DNA from: Armigeres subalbatus
Taxonomy: Eukaryota; Arthropoda; Insecta; Diptera; Culicidae
Length of the DNA stretch: 64,000 nt
Direction: 5' to 3'
NCBI RefSeq assembly: GCF_024139115.2
Contig: NC_085140.1
Span: 44,920,180 to 44,984,179 of the forward strand
Part shown: positions 32,691-45,800 of the stretch, in pieces
How the letters are laid out: each line of letters starts with the position of its first letter
How positions within the stretch are numbered: position 1 is the first letter of the stretch
Translations under genes and position numbers: made by a program
Notes under the pieces: generated by a model
Told to the model about the DNA's origin: nothing
The model's input: the letters and a program-made list of their open reading frames with translations, nothing else
The model's database searches: none

Positions 32691-35529
32691 AAAAAAAGCT
32701 GGCAACTGTCAATGGCGGAAGCTCAGCAACGCCAACCATCTCAGGGTAGGACGATAGTATAAATGTGTGTGCAAGTGAGCTTTGCCAAAGGGACATCTGA
32801 CTTCGTTCCCAGATTCTGTCATTCGACTGCCTCTTCCCTGAGTCGAACAAAAAGGCTGTGTCGTGCTTAATGGCTCGAAACTCTTTTTCTGCAGCTTTAA
32901 GCCCCTTTTTTCACGACGATGATGTGAGCGTGCTTTCGTGAAGGAACATAAGATGCAACTCATTTCTAATTATCTCTTCCACCCACGATAGTATTCATCG
33001 CCCATCTCTAGCTACATGAAGTAAGTCATCTTTCAAGAAGTTTTTTCATTGTTAGAGTGAGAGTAGCAGCGCCCGGGTCAGCCGAAAAAGAAAAACCCAC
33101 ATGGGCAGAGTATACGCGTACTTGGCCTTCTCTCTCATAGAAGGATGAATGGTGGGAAAAGTTGGTCTTTGCTGAACAGAAAGACCATTCTGACAGTTTT
33201 TTTTTTCTGCGGGTTGTGCTGTCCAGTGGCGACGGAAAGAATCTTGATCATCTTTCAAAGTTTCCCCATATCCTGAGCACAAATTGGATCCGTTTACAAG
33301 GATGGAATGCTCTCGAATGCTTTCTCAATATTTCTGCTGGTGGAATTCAAGATAGGCATCCCTGTTCTGGCCTCTTCGCAGAGTCCTTCAAAGTGAAAGG
33401 CACGCTCACACAATATCATTATCCCGAAGCATTTGCTGTAATTTATTTCCGCTTCTGCAAGGTTGCATCTGCGGAACAAAAGTATCTTCCACTTGCTACA
33501 CACAATTGTCGGAACAATGCAATGCTTGAGGACGCGAACCGGATGATAATTGGAATCTTCTTGGATCTTAATTGGGGATCACTGGCTGATTGTGAGAATA
33601 CTCGCCTGCCGCGTGGGAAGAGAGACCGTTCGAAATTTATGGACAGCAACAAAAGGATTCCATTGTTGAACTATAAACGAAATTGCATTCCATGATCATC
33701 GGTTGGGTGGGAAATTGAGAACAGCAATTTATTGTTGTTGATAAATTCCAAACTACAAGTTGAATAATATTCCGTTCCAATTTACGACCAATGAACTAAA
33801 TCGTACCGATTAGTTTGCAAACTGTTGGATCGGAGCCACTTGATTCAATTTGTTCAGACCCAGATTCAAACTTGATGAAAACAATCCCCTCCGGTCGGAT
33901 GCTGGTTGGATCAAATTAGAGTCCTGAGCCGTTCCACTTCACCACTAGATGTGCAGTAAGCTTGGTTTGCTTTTTCTCTCAGTGCCTTCGTCAGAACGTG
34001 GAAAGGACATAATTGGAAAAGTCATAGTTTTCACATAGTTATCTCAACTTTCCGGATGTCGGAAGCTGTCGGCGACGTTATCAGGACGGGCGAGCGCTGA
34101 TGATGACAGGACTGCTAGTGCCGAGATCACCCGGTGATGGTGATACCTGTCTGTGTATGAACTGGCGCGTGGCCCGAGGGCAAAAGTTGTACATCATCTG
34201 CAGCTTGGGTTTCACGGGATGGAAAGTGAAGTAATTGAATCAGAATGTGCAGCACCGACCACCGACTATTCCTTAAGCTTGGTTAAGCAAAATTTAATGT
34301 CACCACGGACCGTCGCTGTTTGATACACCGTACGGTCGGATGATGGTTGATAACGGTTGGCATGTAATGACGATAATTAGGTTTTGTCGTCGGGTTTGCG
34401 TGCGTACGGGATAATCCAATTACGAATATGATGAATCGGTTATGGCAACAGCAACCGGGTGGGACATTTTACATTTTACAACACGACGTATCAACAACGT
34501 TTACAAAGTCGTAATTTAATCCAGAAATTTGATCATGTTTCTGTTGAGAATTATACACATGTTTCGAACATTGAACTTACGGAAATTTCCACAGAATATT
34601 TAAGTTACACCACGTACCTGAAATGAAAAAACAAAAATAAAATATTAGTATAGTTTGTAATAGGTTTGTGTATAGTAGACTGGATAGTTCAAAGTTATCT
34701 AACAAGTAGTATTGAAGATCATTAAGAATAGAATGAGATTCGAAATATTCTATTTGTATTATGGTTTTATTTTTGGTAAAAGGTAGATAATACCGTAGTA
34801 AGTAATAAAAAAGTGCCGTAATGAGTAAAACGCTTATGTAATGAGGCAATTCGTTGTTCGGTTGATTTCTATTTTTATAAATAAGTAATGAAGCGAATAA
34901 TGACGATCTTAATTTTATTGTTTATGATGTATTTTAAATTATGTCCAATATTTAGTATTGTATGGTTTACAATGTGGCTTAATAAAACCACATACTTCTA
35001 TACATGGGCACAACTAGTTTGATGCACACAATCCAGTGAAAGCTCCTAACAGCACACACAATATCCCAGGTCAACATCCTTACTCGTCGTGTTATTACCT
35101 TTCTGAAATTCCCTACGGCGGAAAAAAATGTGTCTGCAATTCATGCATTCAGAGATCCTACAAGCTCGCTCCCACTGATGAGCCACCTTTGTTCTCCGTG
35201 GTGCACTCTATGGGAACGTACTGGTCCGACAGAGAGACAGAAAAAAGCACACATAAAGGTAATCACACCTGCACGGCTCAATTTCCACTTTGCTGGTTGC
35301 TGCTGCAAGTGCGCATATCTATCCTTGATGCAAAAGCCCAACGACTACCACGGGAGCACGATTCGCAGGTGATGCATATCCCAGCTGGAAGCGGCTACCA
35401 CTGCAGTTTCATCGTTCTGTGGTACATGGGACCGACAAAATGGAAATCATAAACATTTTTCGTGTCAATATGGGGCTACCCGATGAAAATAAAGAAATGT
35501 GGAAGCCACTCTGAAAAAAAGAGAACGTT
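32691..35529. other. Gene-free stretch
   Basis: No gene is supported. The longest frame, 177 codons on the + strand at 33162-33695, is overlapped by two minus-strand frames and shows no domain, so I treat it as chance. 33900-34450 is relatively GC-rich and could be conserved non-coding DNA; that cannot be judged from one sequence. Confidence 0.4.
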
Positions 35530-38500
35530 CATAGATCCTTCCATAGAATATATCGAAAGCTTTCTCCGTGAAAACATTTTGGAAATTCTAGTAGTGTTTT
35601 CTTTGAGAATTCAATTTTTTATACGAAATTCTAGAAAATAAAAGTTTGAGGAAGTTCCGAACAACTTCCCGCGGAAATTTCGAAAAAAAAATCCATGGGA
35701 ATTTTGAAAAATTTCCCTGAGAAGTTTCAAAGAGTGACCCGTGGAAATACTGAAAAATCTCATGGAAATTCCAAAGAACTCTCCGTGGAAATTCTAAAAA
35801 TATTCTAGTAGATTTTTTTAGAAGAATTTTCCGAGTTAGTTCCAAAAAAAAATCTATGGATATTCCGATGAATTTCCCGCGCAAACTTCCTTGGAAATTC
35901 CAAAAATTTAGAATTTCTTTAGAATTCTAAACAATTTCCTTTAAAAATTCCAAAGAATTTCATTTGGAAATTCCAAATAATTTCATTTGGAAATTCCAAA
36001 GAAATTCATTTGGAAATTCCAAAGAATTTAATTTGGAAATTCCAAAGAATTTCCTTTGGAAAATTCCAAAATATTTCCTTTGGAAAATTCCAAAGAATTT
36101 CCCTTGGAAATTCCAATAAATTTCCCTTGGAAATGCCAAAGAAATTCCCTTGGAAATTCCAAACCATTTCCCTTGGAAATTCCAAACAATTTCCCTTGGA
36201 AATTCCAAACAATTTCCCTTGGAAATTCCAAAGAATTTCCCTTGGAATTTCCAAAGAATTTTCCCTTGGAAAATTTTTCTTGGAAATTTCAAAGAATTTC
36301 CCTTGTAAATTCCTAAGATTTAGCCCTTGGAAATTCCTAAGAATTTTCATTTGAATATTCCAAAGAATTTCCACTTGGAAATTCCAAAGAATTTCCCCTT
36401 GGAAATTCCAAGGAATTTCCCCTTGGAAATTCCAAAGAATTTCCCCTTGGAAATTCCAAGAAATTTACCCTTGGAAATTAAAAAAAAATCCCTTGGAAAT
36501 TCCAAAGAATTTTTCTTGGAAATTTCAAAGAATTTCCCCTTGGAAATTCCTAAGAGTTTTCACTTGGAAATTCCAAAGAATTTCCCTTGGAAATTCCTAA
36601 GAATTTCCACTTGAAAATTCCAAAGAACTCTCCGTGGAAATTCTAAAAATATTCTAGTAGATTTTTTTAAAGAATTTTCCGAGTTAGTTCCAAAAAAAAT
36701 CTATGGATATTCCGATGAATTTCCCGCGAAAACTTCCTTGGAAATTCCAAAGAATTTCCATTGGAAATTTCAAAGAATTTGCTTTGGGAATTTCAAAGAA
36801 CTTGCTTTGAAAATTTCAAAGCATTTGCTTTGGAAATTAAAAAAAAATGCTTTGGAAATTTCCTTGGAAATTCTAAAAAATTTCCTTGAAATTCAAAAAA
36901 TCCCTTGGAAATTCCAAACAATTTCCCTTGGAAATTCCAAAGAATTTCCTTTGGAAATTTCAAAGAATTTCACTTGGAAATTCCAAAGAATTTCCCTTGG
37001 AAATTCCAAAATATTTCCCTTGGAATTTCCAAAGAATTTCCCTTGGAAATTCCAAAGAATTTCCCCTTGGAAATTCTAAAGAATTTCCCTTGGAATTTCC
37101 TTTGTGAAATTCCAAAGAATTTCATTTGGAAATTCCAAAGAATTTCATTTGGAAATTCCAAAGAATTTCCTTTGGAAAATTCCAAAGAATTTCCTTTGGA
37201 AAATTCCAAAGAATTTCCCTTGGAAATTCCAAAAAATTTCCCTTGGAAATTCCAAAAAATTTCCCTTGGAAATTCCAAAAAATTTCCCTTGGAAATTCCA
37301 AAAAATTTTCCTTGGAAATTCCAAAAAAAAATCCCTTGGAAATTCCAAACAATTTCCCTTGGAAATTCCAAACAATTTCCCTTGGAAATTCCAAAGAATT
37401 TCCTTTGGAAATTCCAAAGAATTTCCCTTGGAAATTCAAACAATTTCCCTTGGAAATTCCAAACAATTTCCCTTGGAAATTCCAAACAATTTCCCTTGGA
37501 AATTCCAAAGAATTTCCTTTGGAAATTTCAAAGAATTTCACTTGAAAATTCCAAAGAATTTCCCTTGGAATTTCCAAAGAATTTCCCTTGGAATTTCCAA
37601 AGAATTTCCCTTGCAAATTCCAAAGAATTTCCCTTGAAATTCAATAAATTTCTTGGAAATTCAAGAATTTCCTTGAAATTCCAAAGAATTTCCCTTTGGA
37701 AATTCAAAAATTTCCTTGAAATTCAAAGAATTTTCCTTGAAATTCAAAATTTCCTTGAAATTCAGAGATTTCCTTGAAATTCCAAAGAATTTCCGCTTGG
37801 AAATTCCAAAGAATTTCCCCTTGGAAATTCCAAAGAATTTCCCCTTGGAAATTCCAAAGAATTTCCCTTGGAAATTCCAAAGAATTTCCCTTGGAAATTC
37901 CAAAGAATTTCCCTTGGAAATTCCAAAGAATTTCCCTTGGAAATTCCAAAGAATTTCCCTTGGAAATTCCAAAGAATTTCCCTTGGAAATTCCAAAGAAT
38001 TTCCTCTTGGCAGTTCTAAAGAATTTAACCTTGAAAATTCCAAAGATTTTCCCCTTGGACATTCCAAAGAATTTCCCCTTGGAAATTCCATAGAATTTTC
38101 CCTTGGAAATTTCAAAGATTTTCCCCTTGGAAATTCCAAAGAATTTCCCTGAAATTCCAAATAGTTTCCTTTGGAAATTCCAACGAAATACCAAGAATTT
38201 TCCATGGAATTATCCAATATCCTTTGGAAATTCCAAAGAATTTTCTTTGGAAATTCCTTTGAAAATTTCAGAAAATTTTCTTTGGAAATTCCAAAGAATT
38301 TGCTTTGGAAATTCCAAAGAATTTGCTTTGGGAATTCCTAAGAATTTGCTTTGGAAATTAAAAAAAATGGTTAGGAAATTCTAAAAAAAATGCTTTGGAA
38401 ATTCCAATGAATTTTTTTTGGAAATTCCAAAGATTTTCCTTTGGAAGTTCAAAAAAATTTCCTTTGGAAATTTCAAAGAATTTGCTTTGAAAATTCCAAA

Positions 38501-38570
38501 GAATTTGCTTTGGAATTTCTAAAAAAATGTCCTTTGGAAATTCCAAAGAATTTCCCTTGGAAATGGAAAT
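35530..38570. repeat. AT-rich 23-bp minisatellite
   Basis: Tandem unit of mostly 23 (some 24) bp with core TTGGAAATTCCAAAGAATTT. It is most regular at 36100-36300, 37100-37640 and 37780-38000, and degenerate at 35530-35950. A segment of about 140 bp is duplicated at 35770-35910 and 36620-36760, showing higher-order duplication. All frames on both strands stay open for long distances because of the repeat; none is a gene. Confidence 0.97.
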
Positions 38571-38935
38571 GTAATAGAAACTTGTCTTTCAAATTTTCTT
38601 AATAATCTAAAAAATAACAATGATTTATTTTCAATCGGGTCAACGTTGAACCTACGTTAAAGCTCACGAAATGGGCAAAAAGTGCCATAGGATGTGCAAC
38701 ATCCTCAAAAACGACGACGACCTCGATTGGTGCTGACTCTCTCCCAAGGGAGCTTCCAGCAGTTGGGGCAGGAATCGGTACGGAGGCGCGCATCAATAGA
38801 TGCAAGGTGCACGTTGTTGAGATGCATTCTATCGTCCGGCTGTGAAGCTGTATAGCTGGTGGTATGTAAAACATCTCGCTTCATTCGCCAGTTTATTTCT
38901 TTCCATTGCCACCGTGGCGGATTATTATGCTGCTA
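38571..38935. other. Gene-free spacer
   Basis: Nothing recognised; a 91-codon minus-strand frame has no domain. Confidence 0.4.
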
Positions 38936-39170
38936 TCCTGCCCATGATCGCATATTTGTAACACAGGCATTTTTGTTCACTTCGGGAAAAGCCTGTGAAT
39001 CATTCAGAAAGCTTAATTTACTGCATCTTATCCCACAACAGTAAAATAGGCTTTACTATCTTGCTTATCTGTGGTAAGTTGGAAATGATTGAGTTTGTGG
39101 GGAGGATTGGCAAACGATTTACCAAATCAACCAAAATGCAAATGTTACAAATATGCGATCATGGGCAGTA
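38936..39170. mobile_element. MITE, TACTGCCCA family, copy 1
   Basis: Inverted ends of about 30 bp: left TGCCCATGATCGCATATTTG, right CAAATATGCGATCATGGGCA. The second copy at 42447-42606 has the same ends, which supports a family. Confidence 0.8.
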
Positions 39171-40974
39171 TCTGCCTACCTACCTGGCCGCCCGCTTCTG
39201 ATTGCTTGTTGTAGGAAACGAGACGCAATTCTCATAAATTTCCATATCGCAAAGGAATTTATCGTCCCTGGGAAAAATTCCCTGCCCGGACGGGGATAGA
39301 GCTTTCTTTCGGTCATGATGGAATGCAGCTGAGAAGTCTTTATGACAGCTTCAGTTTGGATTGGATACATAGATTTCTCTAACCAAATAGTGTTTTTTTT
39401 AATCTAAATGTTTTTTTTAATGAAATTCCATCATGGTTTCAATAAACATGTTCCAATGTTACAAGTTTTGAGAGAACACAATTCAACTTATATTTTTTCT
39501 TGGAATTTTCAAGGATATTTATGAGCTTTTGTTTTCGCTCAGGAGGATAACAGCCGTCTCGACGCTTTTATTTATGGTTCCCATTCTTTGTTTGACTTAA
39601 GGTACAATCAAAACAGGTTGTTCAACCAGAACAGTTGAATGCAGCAAAACAATCGTGTTGGTCGCTTATTTTTCGGTGCACGAACTCTCTGTGCATGGCT
39701 TTGCAGGAAGAATAATGACTTACCTAATATGAACTAATTCATCATTTCTACTGCTGTGCGACGATGGGCTCACTTCACGAATAACGAGCGTAAAAGCGTT
39801 GTGCAATTTTGACATAAAGGACTTCAAGAGGGGATGTTGAGACGCTTCGCTTGCTGATAGTTACCGTCCGACAAAGTAGAAACACACGATATGATTTATT
39901 CCGGGAAAAGTTTCGGTTGACTTTCTACACAGTTCTCACACCGGAGAAAACAAACACTGCTGGTCCTGGTTCTGGCCTTCGGAGCACTTCTTCTTTGACT
40001 CTGCTGGATAGTGCTGGGTGCTGATTTGAATATTTAAGCACCCTTCAACGACAAGCGGTCAACACTGTACTTGCAACGAGACTCCGCAGTGCTTCTTCAT
40101 GGTCAGGCAAGGATGATGCATTTTTAATTCTCGACTATGATAGTTGCGGAACGAAACAACCGAATGCGGTAGACAGTAAATATCCTTCGGAAGAGCTCTT
40201 CTCCAGCAAGGGTCTCGAGTGGAAAAGCTGTTGATTCGTGTTTCGAAAATAATAACAAAATCAATATTTCGGCTGAAGAACCGCATAACAGTTGAGGAAA
40301 AATATTGGTTACAGGGAAGCCAGCACGTGCAGTTCAGTATTTTGTTTCGGAAACCGCATCATATTTCGGTAATCCTCGACCCTTGAGTGAACTCGGTTCA
40401 ATAACTAAAGCTGCCACAGTAGTTACTAGTCGTTGGTTCGCGGTTTTCAATTCACAGGTTAACAAAAGCCTTAGTAGAGTTCAGAAGGTAAGGTAAGCCA
40501 ATTGCATTTCAGTGCGGGTGGTTCTACGGTTTTGCTGTGACCGGCACAACAGCAATGGCACACCGCAGACATGAGCGTGGTAGGTATAATTAACTAATTC
40601 CGATGGTAAATGCAAATCGGAACAGGAATAGAATAATCCAGTATTGAGTTTCGCATAATGCTGCAACAGTAGAATGCAGTGTCTGATGCGGAACACTGTA
40701 GTTAGGAAATAGTGCTTGAAATAGGAAAGATTTCATAAGATTTCTTCAAAAAAAAAAATCGTGGAAGGACTGGAAATATGGAGCTGAAACATAGGCTGTT
40801 CATCAACAACTTTTTCTGGAACACTTGAAATCTATAGACAGAGATAGAATCTCAACGAGTATTTATTAATTGCCTTCATTACCGGATATTATCTTGCCGA
40901 CTTGGACAATGTTTGAAAACTCGATGCGCAAAAAAAGTTCATCGTTGGCTAGTTATAGAAAGGAGTTGTTGGGC
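39171..40974. other. Gene-free stretch
   Basis: No gene or repeat recognised. Frames up to 75 codons have no domain. Confidence 0.4.
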
Positions 40975-42320
40975 AACCTATAAACATTTAACATGATGAT
41001 ATGACATACCGCCCAACGTGTTTCCATATAACACTATGGGGATATGCCGCTTGAAGTTACATTTGTGACGGTCTTCGTTACGTTAGTTGATCCATAGGTC
41101 TGTACTCCAAGGAGTTCGTGGGAGACCTTCAAACCTCAAAAATGATGATAATCCACCCAACGTAATTCCATATAAAACAAAGTGGCTAATCCGCTTGAGG
41201 CCACACATGCTACGTTCATTGTTAAGCTGATTTTTCTAGCGTGTTTCTATTTAACAGAATGGGGCTATTTCGGTAGAGGTCGATAAGTCCATTGTTGATC
41301 CGTAGGTCTATATTCCAAGGAGCTTTTGAATGCTTCACAAACCTTGAACAAGAATATGAAGCACTCATGAGCCAGATTGGGGCTACTCCGCTAGAAGTCA
41401 CAAGTGAGTAGTCCATCGTTACTCTGGTTGATCCGTAGTTATATATTTCAAGAAGTTCTTCGATGACCTTCACACCTTGTAAATGATGATAAACCACCTT
41501 ATGTGTTTCTATGGACTAGAATTGTGCTAATTTGCTGGAAGTCATAAATAAGAAGTTCGTCGTTACGCGTTTGATCCGTTCTTCAAGAATCTTGGATGAC
41601 CTACGAACCGTGAAAATGATTATAAACCACCTAGCGTGCTTCAATGGATAAGAATGGGGCTACCTTGCTGGAAGCCACAAGTGAGAAGTCCGTCGTTGTG
41701 CTGGAAGGTCTATTATTCAAGGAGCTCTTGGATGACATTCAAACCTTGTAAATGATGATAAAACACCCAACGTATTACTGTGGTCCAGAATTTGATTACT
41801 CCGCTAGAAAATAACATCTGAAAAGTCTATCGTTCCACTCTGGTTGATCAGTAGGTCTATACTCCAAGGAGTTCTTGGATGACCTACAAACCTTGTAAAT
41901 GAGAATAAACCAGCGTGTTTCTATGGACCAGAATGGGTTTACCTCACTAGAAGTCACAAGTGAAAAGTCCATCGCTGGTTATTCTATAGTGTGTTCTTCA
42001 AGGAGTTCTTGGATGACAAACAAACCCTAAAATGATTATAAACCACCCAGCGTGCTTCAAGGAACAAGAATATGGCTATCTTGCTAGAAGTCACAAGTAA
42101 AAAGTCCGTTGTTACGCTGGTTGATCCGTAGGTCTATTCATCAAGGAATTCATGGATGACCTTCAAACCTTGTAAATGACTATAAACCACCAGCGTGTTC
42201 TATGGATCAGAATGGAGCTATTTCGCTAGAAGTTCACAGGTGGAAAGTCCATCGTTATGCTGATTCATCAGTAGGTCTATTTTCCAAGAGGTTCTTGGGT
42301 CGCCTGTACTGCCTATCTGG
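40975..42320. repeat. Satellite-like array, unit about 140 bp
   Basis: About nine degenerate copies. Landmarks GGTCTATTCCAAGGAGTTCT-like and CTTGGATGACCTTCAAACC recur near 41100, 41305, 41437, 41578, 41706, 41853, 41992, 42132 and 42275. The second landmark per unit is AAACCACCCAGCGTGTTTC-like. Copies are diverged, so the array is old. Confidence 0.85.
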
Positions 42321-42446
42321 CCCTTCCCAAGTAAAATTTTAAGTTTTATAACGCTCTTCAAGTCTATAATTTACTCTTGAAGAGTGTTAAAAAACCAGCA
42401 TAAAACCAAAATGTTACTAGGGTTATCTAGGCTGATCTGGCCCTTA

Positions 42447-42606
42447 TACTGCCCATGATAGCATATTTGTAACATTTGCATTGCGACTGATTTTGTAAAT
42501 CTTTTGTCAACCCTCCCCACAAAGTCAATCATTTCTGAAAGATTAACAGGCTTTCTACAAAATGAAAAAAATAAAAAGTGTTACAAATATGCGATACTGG
42601 GCAGTA
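42447..42606. mobile_element. MITE, TACTGCCCA family, copy 2
   Basis: Left end TACTGCCCATGATAGCATAT, right end ATATGCGATACTGGGCAGTA. At 160 bp it is shorter than copy 1. TA outside both ends fits a TA target. Confidence 0.85.
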
Positions 42607-42894
42607 TAGACACAAACTCATGCAGATATTGGAATCTCATTCTGAAATGACGATATAACTATTATAATGATAAATGATTCACAGTTCTCGTGAACCCAAA
42701 TTATGATGCGAAGGTAGTGATTACGCTTGAAAGTATTCTAGTTGCGTTGTTGATCCAAAGATAACCTTGGAAATTCTCAGGCATCAATGGAAAGGCTTAC
42801 TGAAAACAGCAATTTTATTACTAGTAACTATTTTTCGTTTACAAAGTAAACTGAAACTGAATTCAAACATATAAACATTACACATAATTTCAAT
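42607..42894. other. Gene-free spacer
   Basis: Nothing recognised. Confidence 0.4.
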
Positions 42895-45800
42895 GAGACG
42901 GTTTTCGGTTCTCAACCTTTTTCTTGAGAGGGAGCTCTTCAAACTCACGTATTAATTGAGGTACCCCTCTTGAAAGTTGGTTTCCAAGCCTTTTGAAAGA
43001 ATAATTCCGAACCCTTTGAATGGAGCCTTCCAAGCTCTTAAAAGGAGGTTGAGCCTCTTGAAAAGAGCTTCTGGATCTCTCGAAGGTAGGCTTCCGCACC
43101 TCTTGAAAGGACGCTTCTGAGCCTCTTGAAAGTATGTTTCTAAGCCTCTTGAACGAAGCATTCCGAGCTTCTCGAAGAGAGGTTTCCGAGGCTCTTAAAA
43201 GGAGGCTTGCGATTCACTTGAAAGTAAACTTTCGACCCTCAAGGAGACTTCCCGGCTTTTTGGAAGAAAGCTTCCGGCCCTCTTAAAATGCTTCCGAGCC
43301 TATTGAAAGAAGGCTTCCGAGCCTCTTGAAACGAGGCTTCCGGGCCTCTTGAAGGGAGGCTTCCGAGCCTCTTGAAAGGAGGCTTCCTGAGCCTCTTGAA
43401 AGGAGGCTTCGAGCCTCTTGAAAGGAGGCTTCTGAGCCTCTTGAAAGGAGGCTTCGAGCCTCTTGAAAGGAGGCTTGAGCTCTTGAAAGGAGGCTTCCTG
43501 AGCCTCTTGAAAGGAGGCTTCTGAGCCTCTTGAAAGGAGGCTTCTGAGCCTCTTGAAAGGGAGGCTTCCAGGCCTCTTGAAAGGAGGCTTCCGAGCCTCT
43601 TGAAAGGAGGCTCTGAGCCTCTTGAAAGGAGGCTTGAGCCTCTTGAAAGGAGGCTTCCAGCCTCTTGAAAGGAGGCTTGAGCCTCTTGAAAGGAGGCTTC
43701 CTGAGCCTCTTGAAAGGAGGGCTGAGCCTCTTGAAAGGAGGCTTCCTGAGCCTCTTGAAAGGAGGCTTCCTGAGCCTTTGAAAGGAGGCTTCCGAGGCCT
43801 TTTGAAAGGAGGCTTCTGAGCCTCTTGAAAGGAGGCTTCTGAGCCTTTGAAAGAAGGCTTCCTGAGCCTCTTGAAAGGAGGCTTGAGCCTCTTGAAAGAA
43901 GGCTTCCGAGCCTCTTGAAAGGAGGCTTCCGAGCCTCTTGAAAGGAGGCTTCCGAGCCTCTTGAAAGGAGGCTTCCGAGCCTCTTGAAAGGAGGCTTCCG
44001 AGCCTCTTGAAAGGAGGCTTCTGAGCCTTTGGAAGGAGGCTTCCGAGCATTCTGAAAGGAGGCTTCCGAGCATTCTGAAAGGTGGCTTCCGAGCATTCTG
44101 AAAGGAGTCTTCCGAGCCTTCTGAAAGGAGTCCTTCGAGCCTCTTGAAAGGAGGCTTCTGAGCCTTTGGAAGGAGGCTTCCTAGCCTTTTCAAAGGAGGC
44201 TTCCGAGCCTTCTGAAAGGTGGCTTCCGAGTCTCTTGAAAGGAGGCTTCCGAGCCTATTGAAAGGAGGCTTTCGAGCAACTTGAAAGGAGGCTTTCGAGC
44301 CTCTTGAAAGGAGGCTTTCTAACCTCTTAAAAGGAGGTTTCCGAGCCTCTTGAAAGGAGGCTTCCGAGCATCTTGAAAGGAGGCCTGAGCCTCTTAAAAG
44401 GAGGCTTCCTGAGCTTCTGAAAGGAGGCTTCTGAACCTCTTGAAAGGAGGCTTCCTGAGCTCTTGAAAGGAGGCTTCCTGAGCCTCTTGAAAGGAGGCTT
44501 CCGAGCCTCTTGAAAGGAGGCTTCCGAGCCTCTTGAAAGGAGGCCTCTTGAAAATTCGGAGTCTCTTGAAAGGAGGCTCCCAATCCTCTTGAAAGTAGGC
44601 TTCCGAGTCTCTTGAAAGGAGCTTTCCGAGCGTCTTGAAAGAAGCTCTGAGCGTCTTGAAAGGACTTTCTGAGCTTTTGAAAAGAACCATCTGAGCCTCT
44701 TGAAAGGAGTCTTCCGATCCTCTTTAAAGAAGGCTTCCAAGCCTCTTGAAAGAAGGCTTCCGAGCCTCTTGAAAGGAGGCTTGCGAGCCTCTTGAAACGA
44801 GGCTTCCGAGCCTCTTGAAAGGAGGCTTCTGAGCTCTTGAAAGGAGGCTTCCGAGCCTCTTGAAAGGAGGCTTCCAGAGCCTCTTGAAAGGAGGAGGCTT
44901 CTGAGCTCTTGAAAGGAGGCTTCCGAGCCTCTTGAAAGGAGGCTGAGCCTCTTGAAAGGAGGCTTCTGAGCCTCTTGAAAGGAGGCTTCTGAGGCCTCTT
45001 GAAAGGAGGCTTCCTGAGCCTCTTGAAAGGAGGCTTTGAGCCTCTTGAAAGGAGGCTTCTGAGCCTCTTGAAAGGAGGCTTCTGAGCCTCTTGAAAGGAG
45101 GCTTCTGAGCCTCTTGAAAGGAGGCTTCCGAGCCTCTTGAAAGGAGGCTTCCTGAGCCTCTTGAAAGGAGGCTTCTGAGCTCTTGAAAGGAGGCTTCTGA
45201 GCCTCTTGAAAGGAGGCTTCTGAGCCTCTTGAAAGGAGGCTTCTGAGCCTCTTGAAAGGAGGCTTCCGAGCCTCTTGAAAGGAGGCTTCCGAGCCTCTTG
45301 AAAGGAGGCTCTGAGCCTCTTGGAAAGGAGGCTTCCGAGCCTCTTGAAAGGAGGCTTCTGAGCCTCTTGAAGGAGGCTGGAGCCTCTTGAAGGAGGCTTC
45401 TGAGCCTCTTGAAAGGAGGCTTCCGAGCCTCTTGAAAGGAGGCTTCTGAGCCTCTTGAAAGGAGGCTTCCAGGCCTCTTGAAAGGAGGCTTCTGAGCCTC
45501 TTGAAAGGAGGCTTCCAGAGCCTCTTGAAAGGAGGCTTCCGAGCTCTTGAAAGGAGGCTCTGAGCCTCTTGAAAGGAGGCTTCCGGGCCTCTTGAAAGGA
45601 GGCTTCTGAGCCTCTTGAAAGGAGGCTTCTGAGCCTCTTGAAAGGAGGCTTCTGAGCCTCTTGAAAGGAGGCTTCCGAGCCTCTTGAAAGGAGGCTTCCT
45701 GAGCCTCTTGAAAGGAGGCTCTGAGCCTCTTGAAAGGAGGCTTCTGAGCCTCTTGAAAGGAGGCTTCCTGAGCCTCTTGAAAGGAGGCTTCCGAGCCTCT

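Noticed and set aside
33162..33695. 177-codon + strand ORF as a gene
   Set aside because: No recognisable domain, overlapped by two minus-strand frames, and no promoter, splice or signal-peptide support.
36905..37777. 290-codon + strand ORF and its minus-strand counterparts
   Set aside because: Artefact of the AT-rich 23-bp minisatellite; both strands are equally open.
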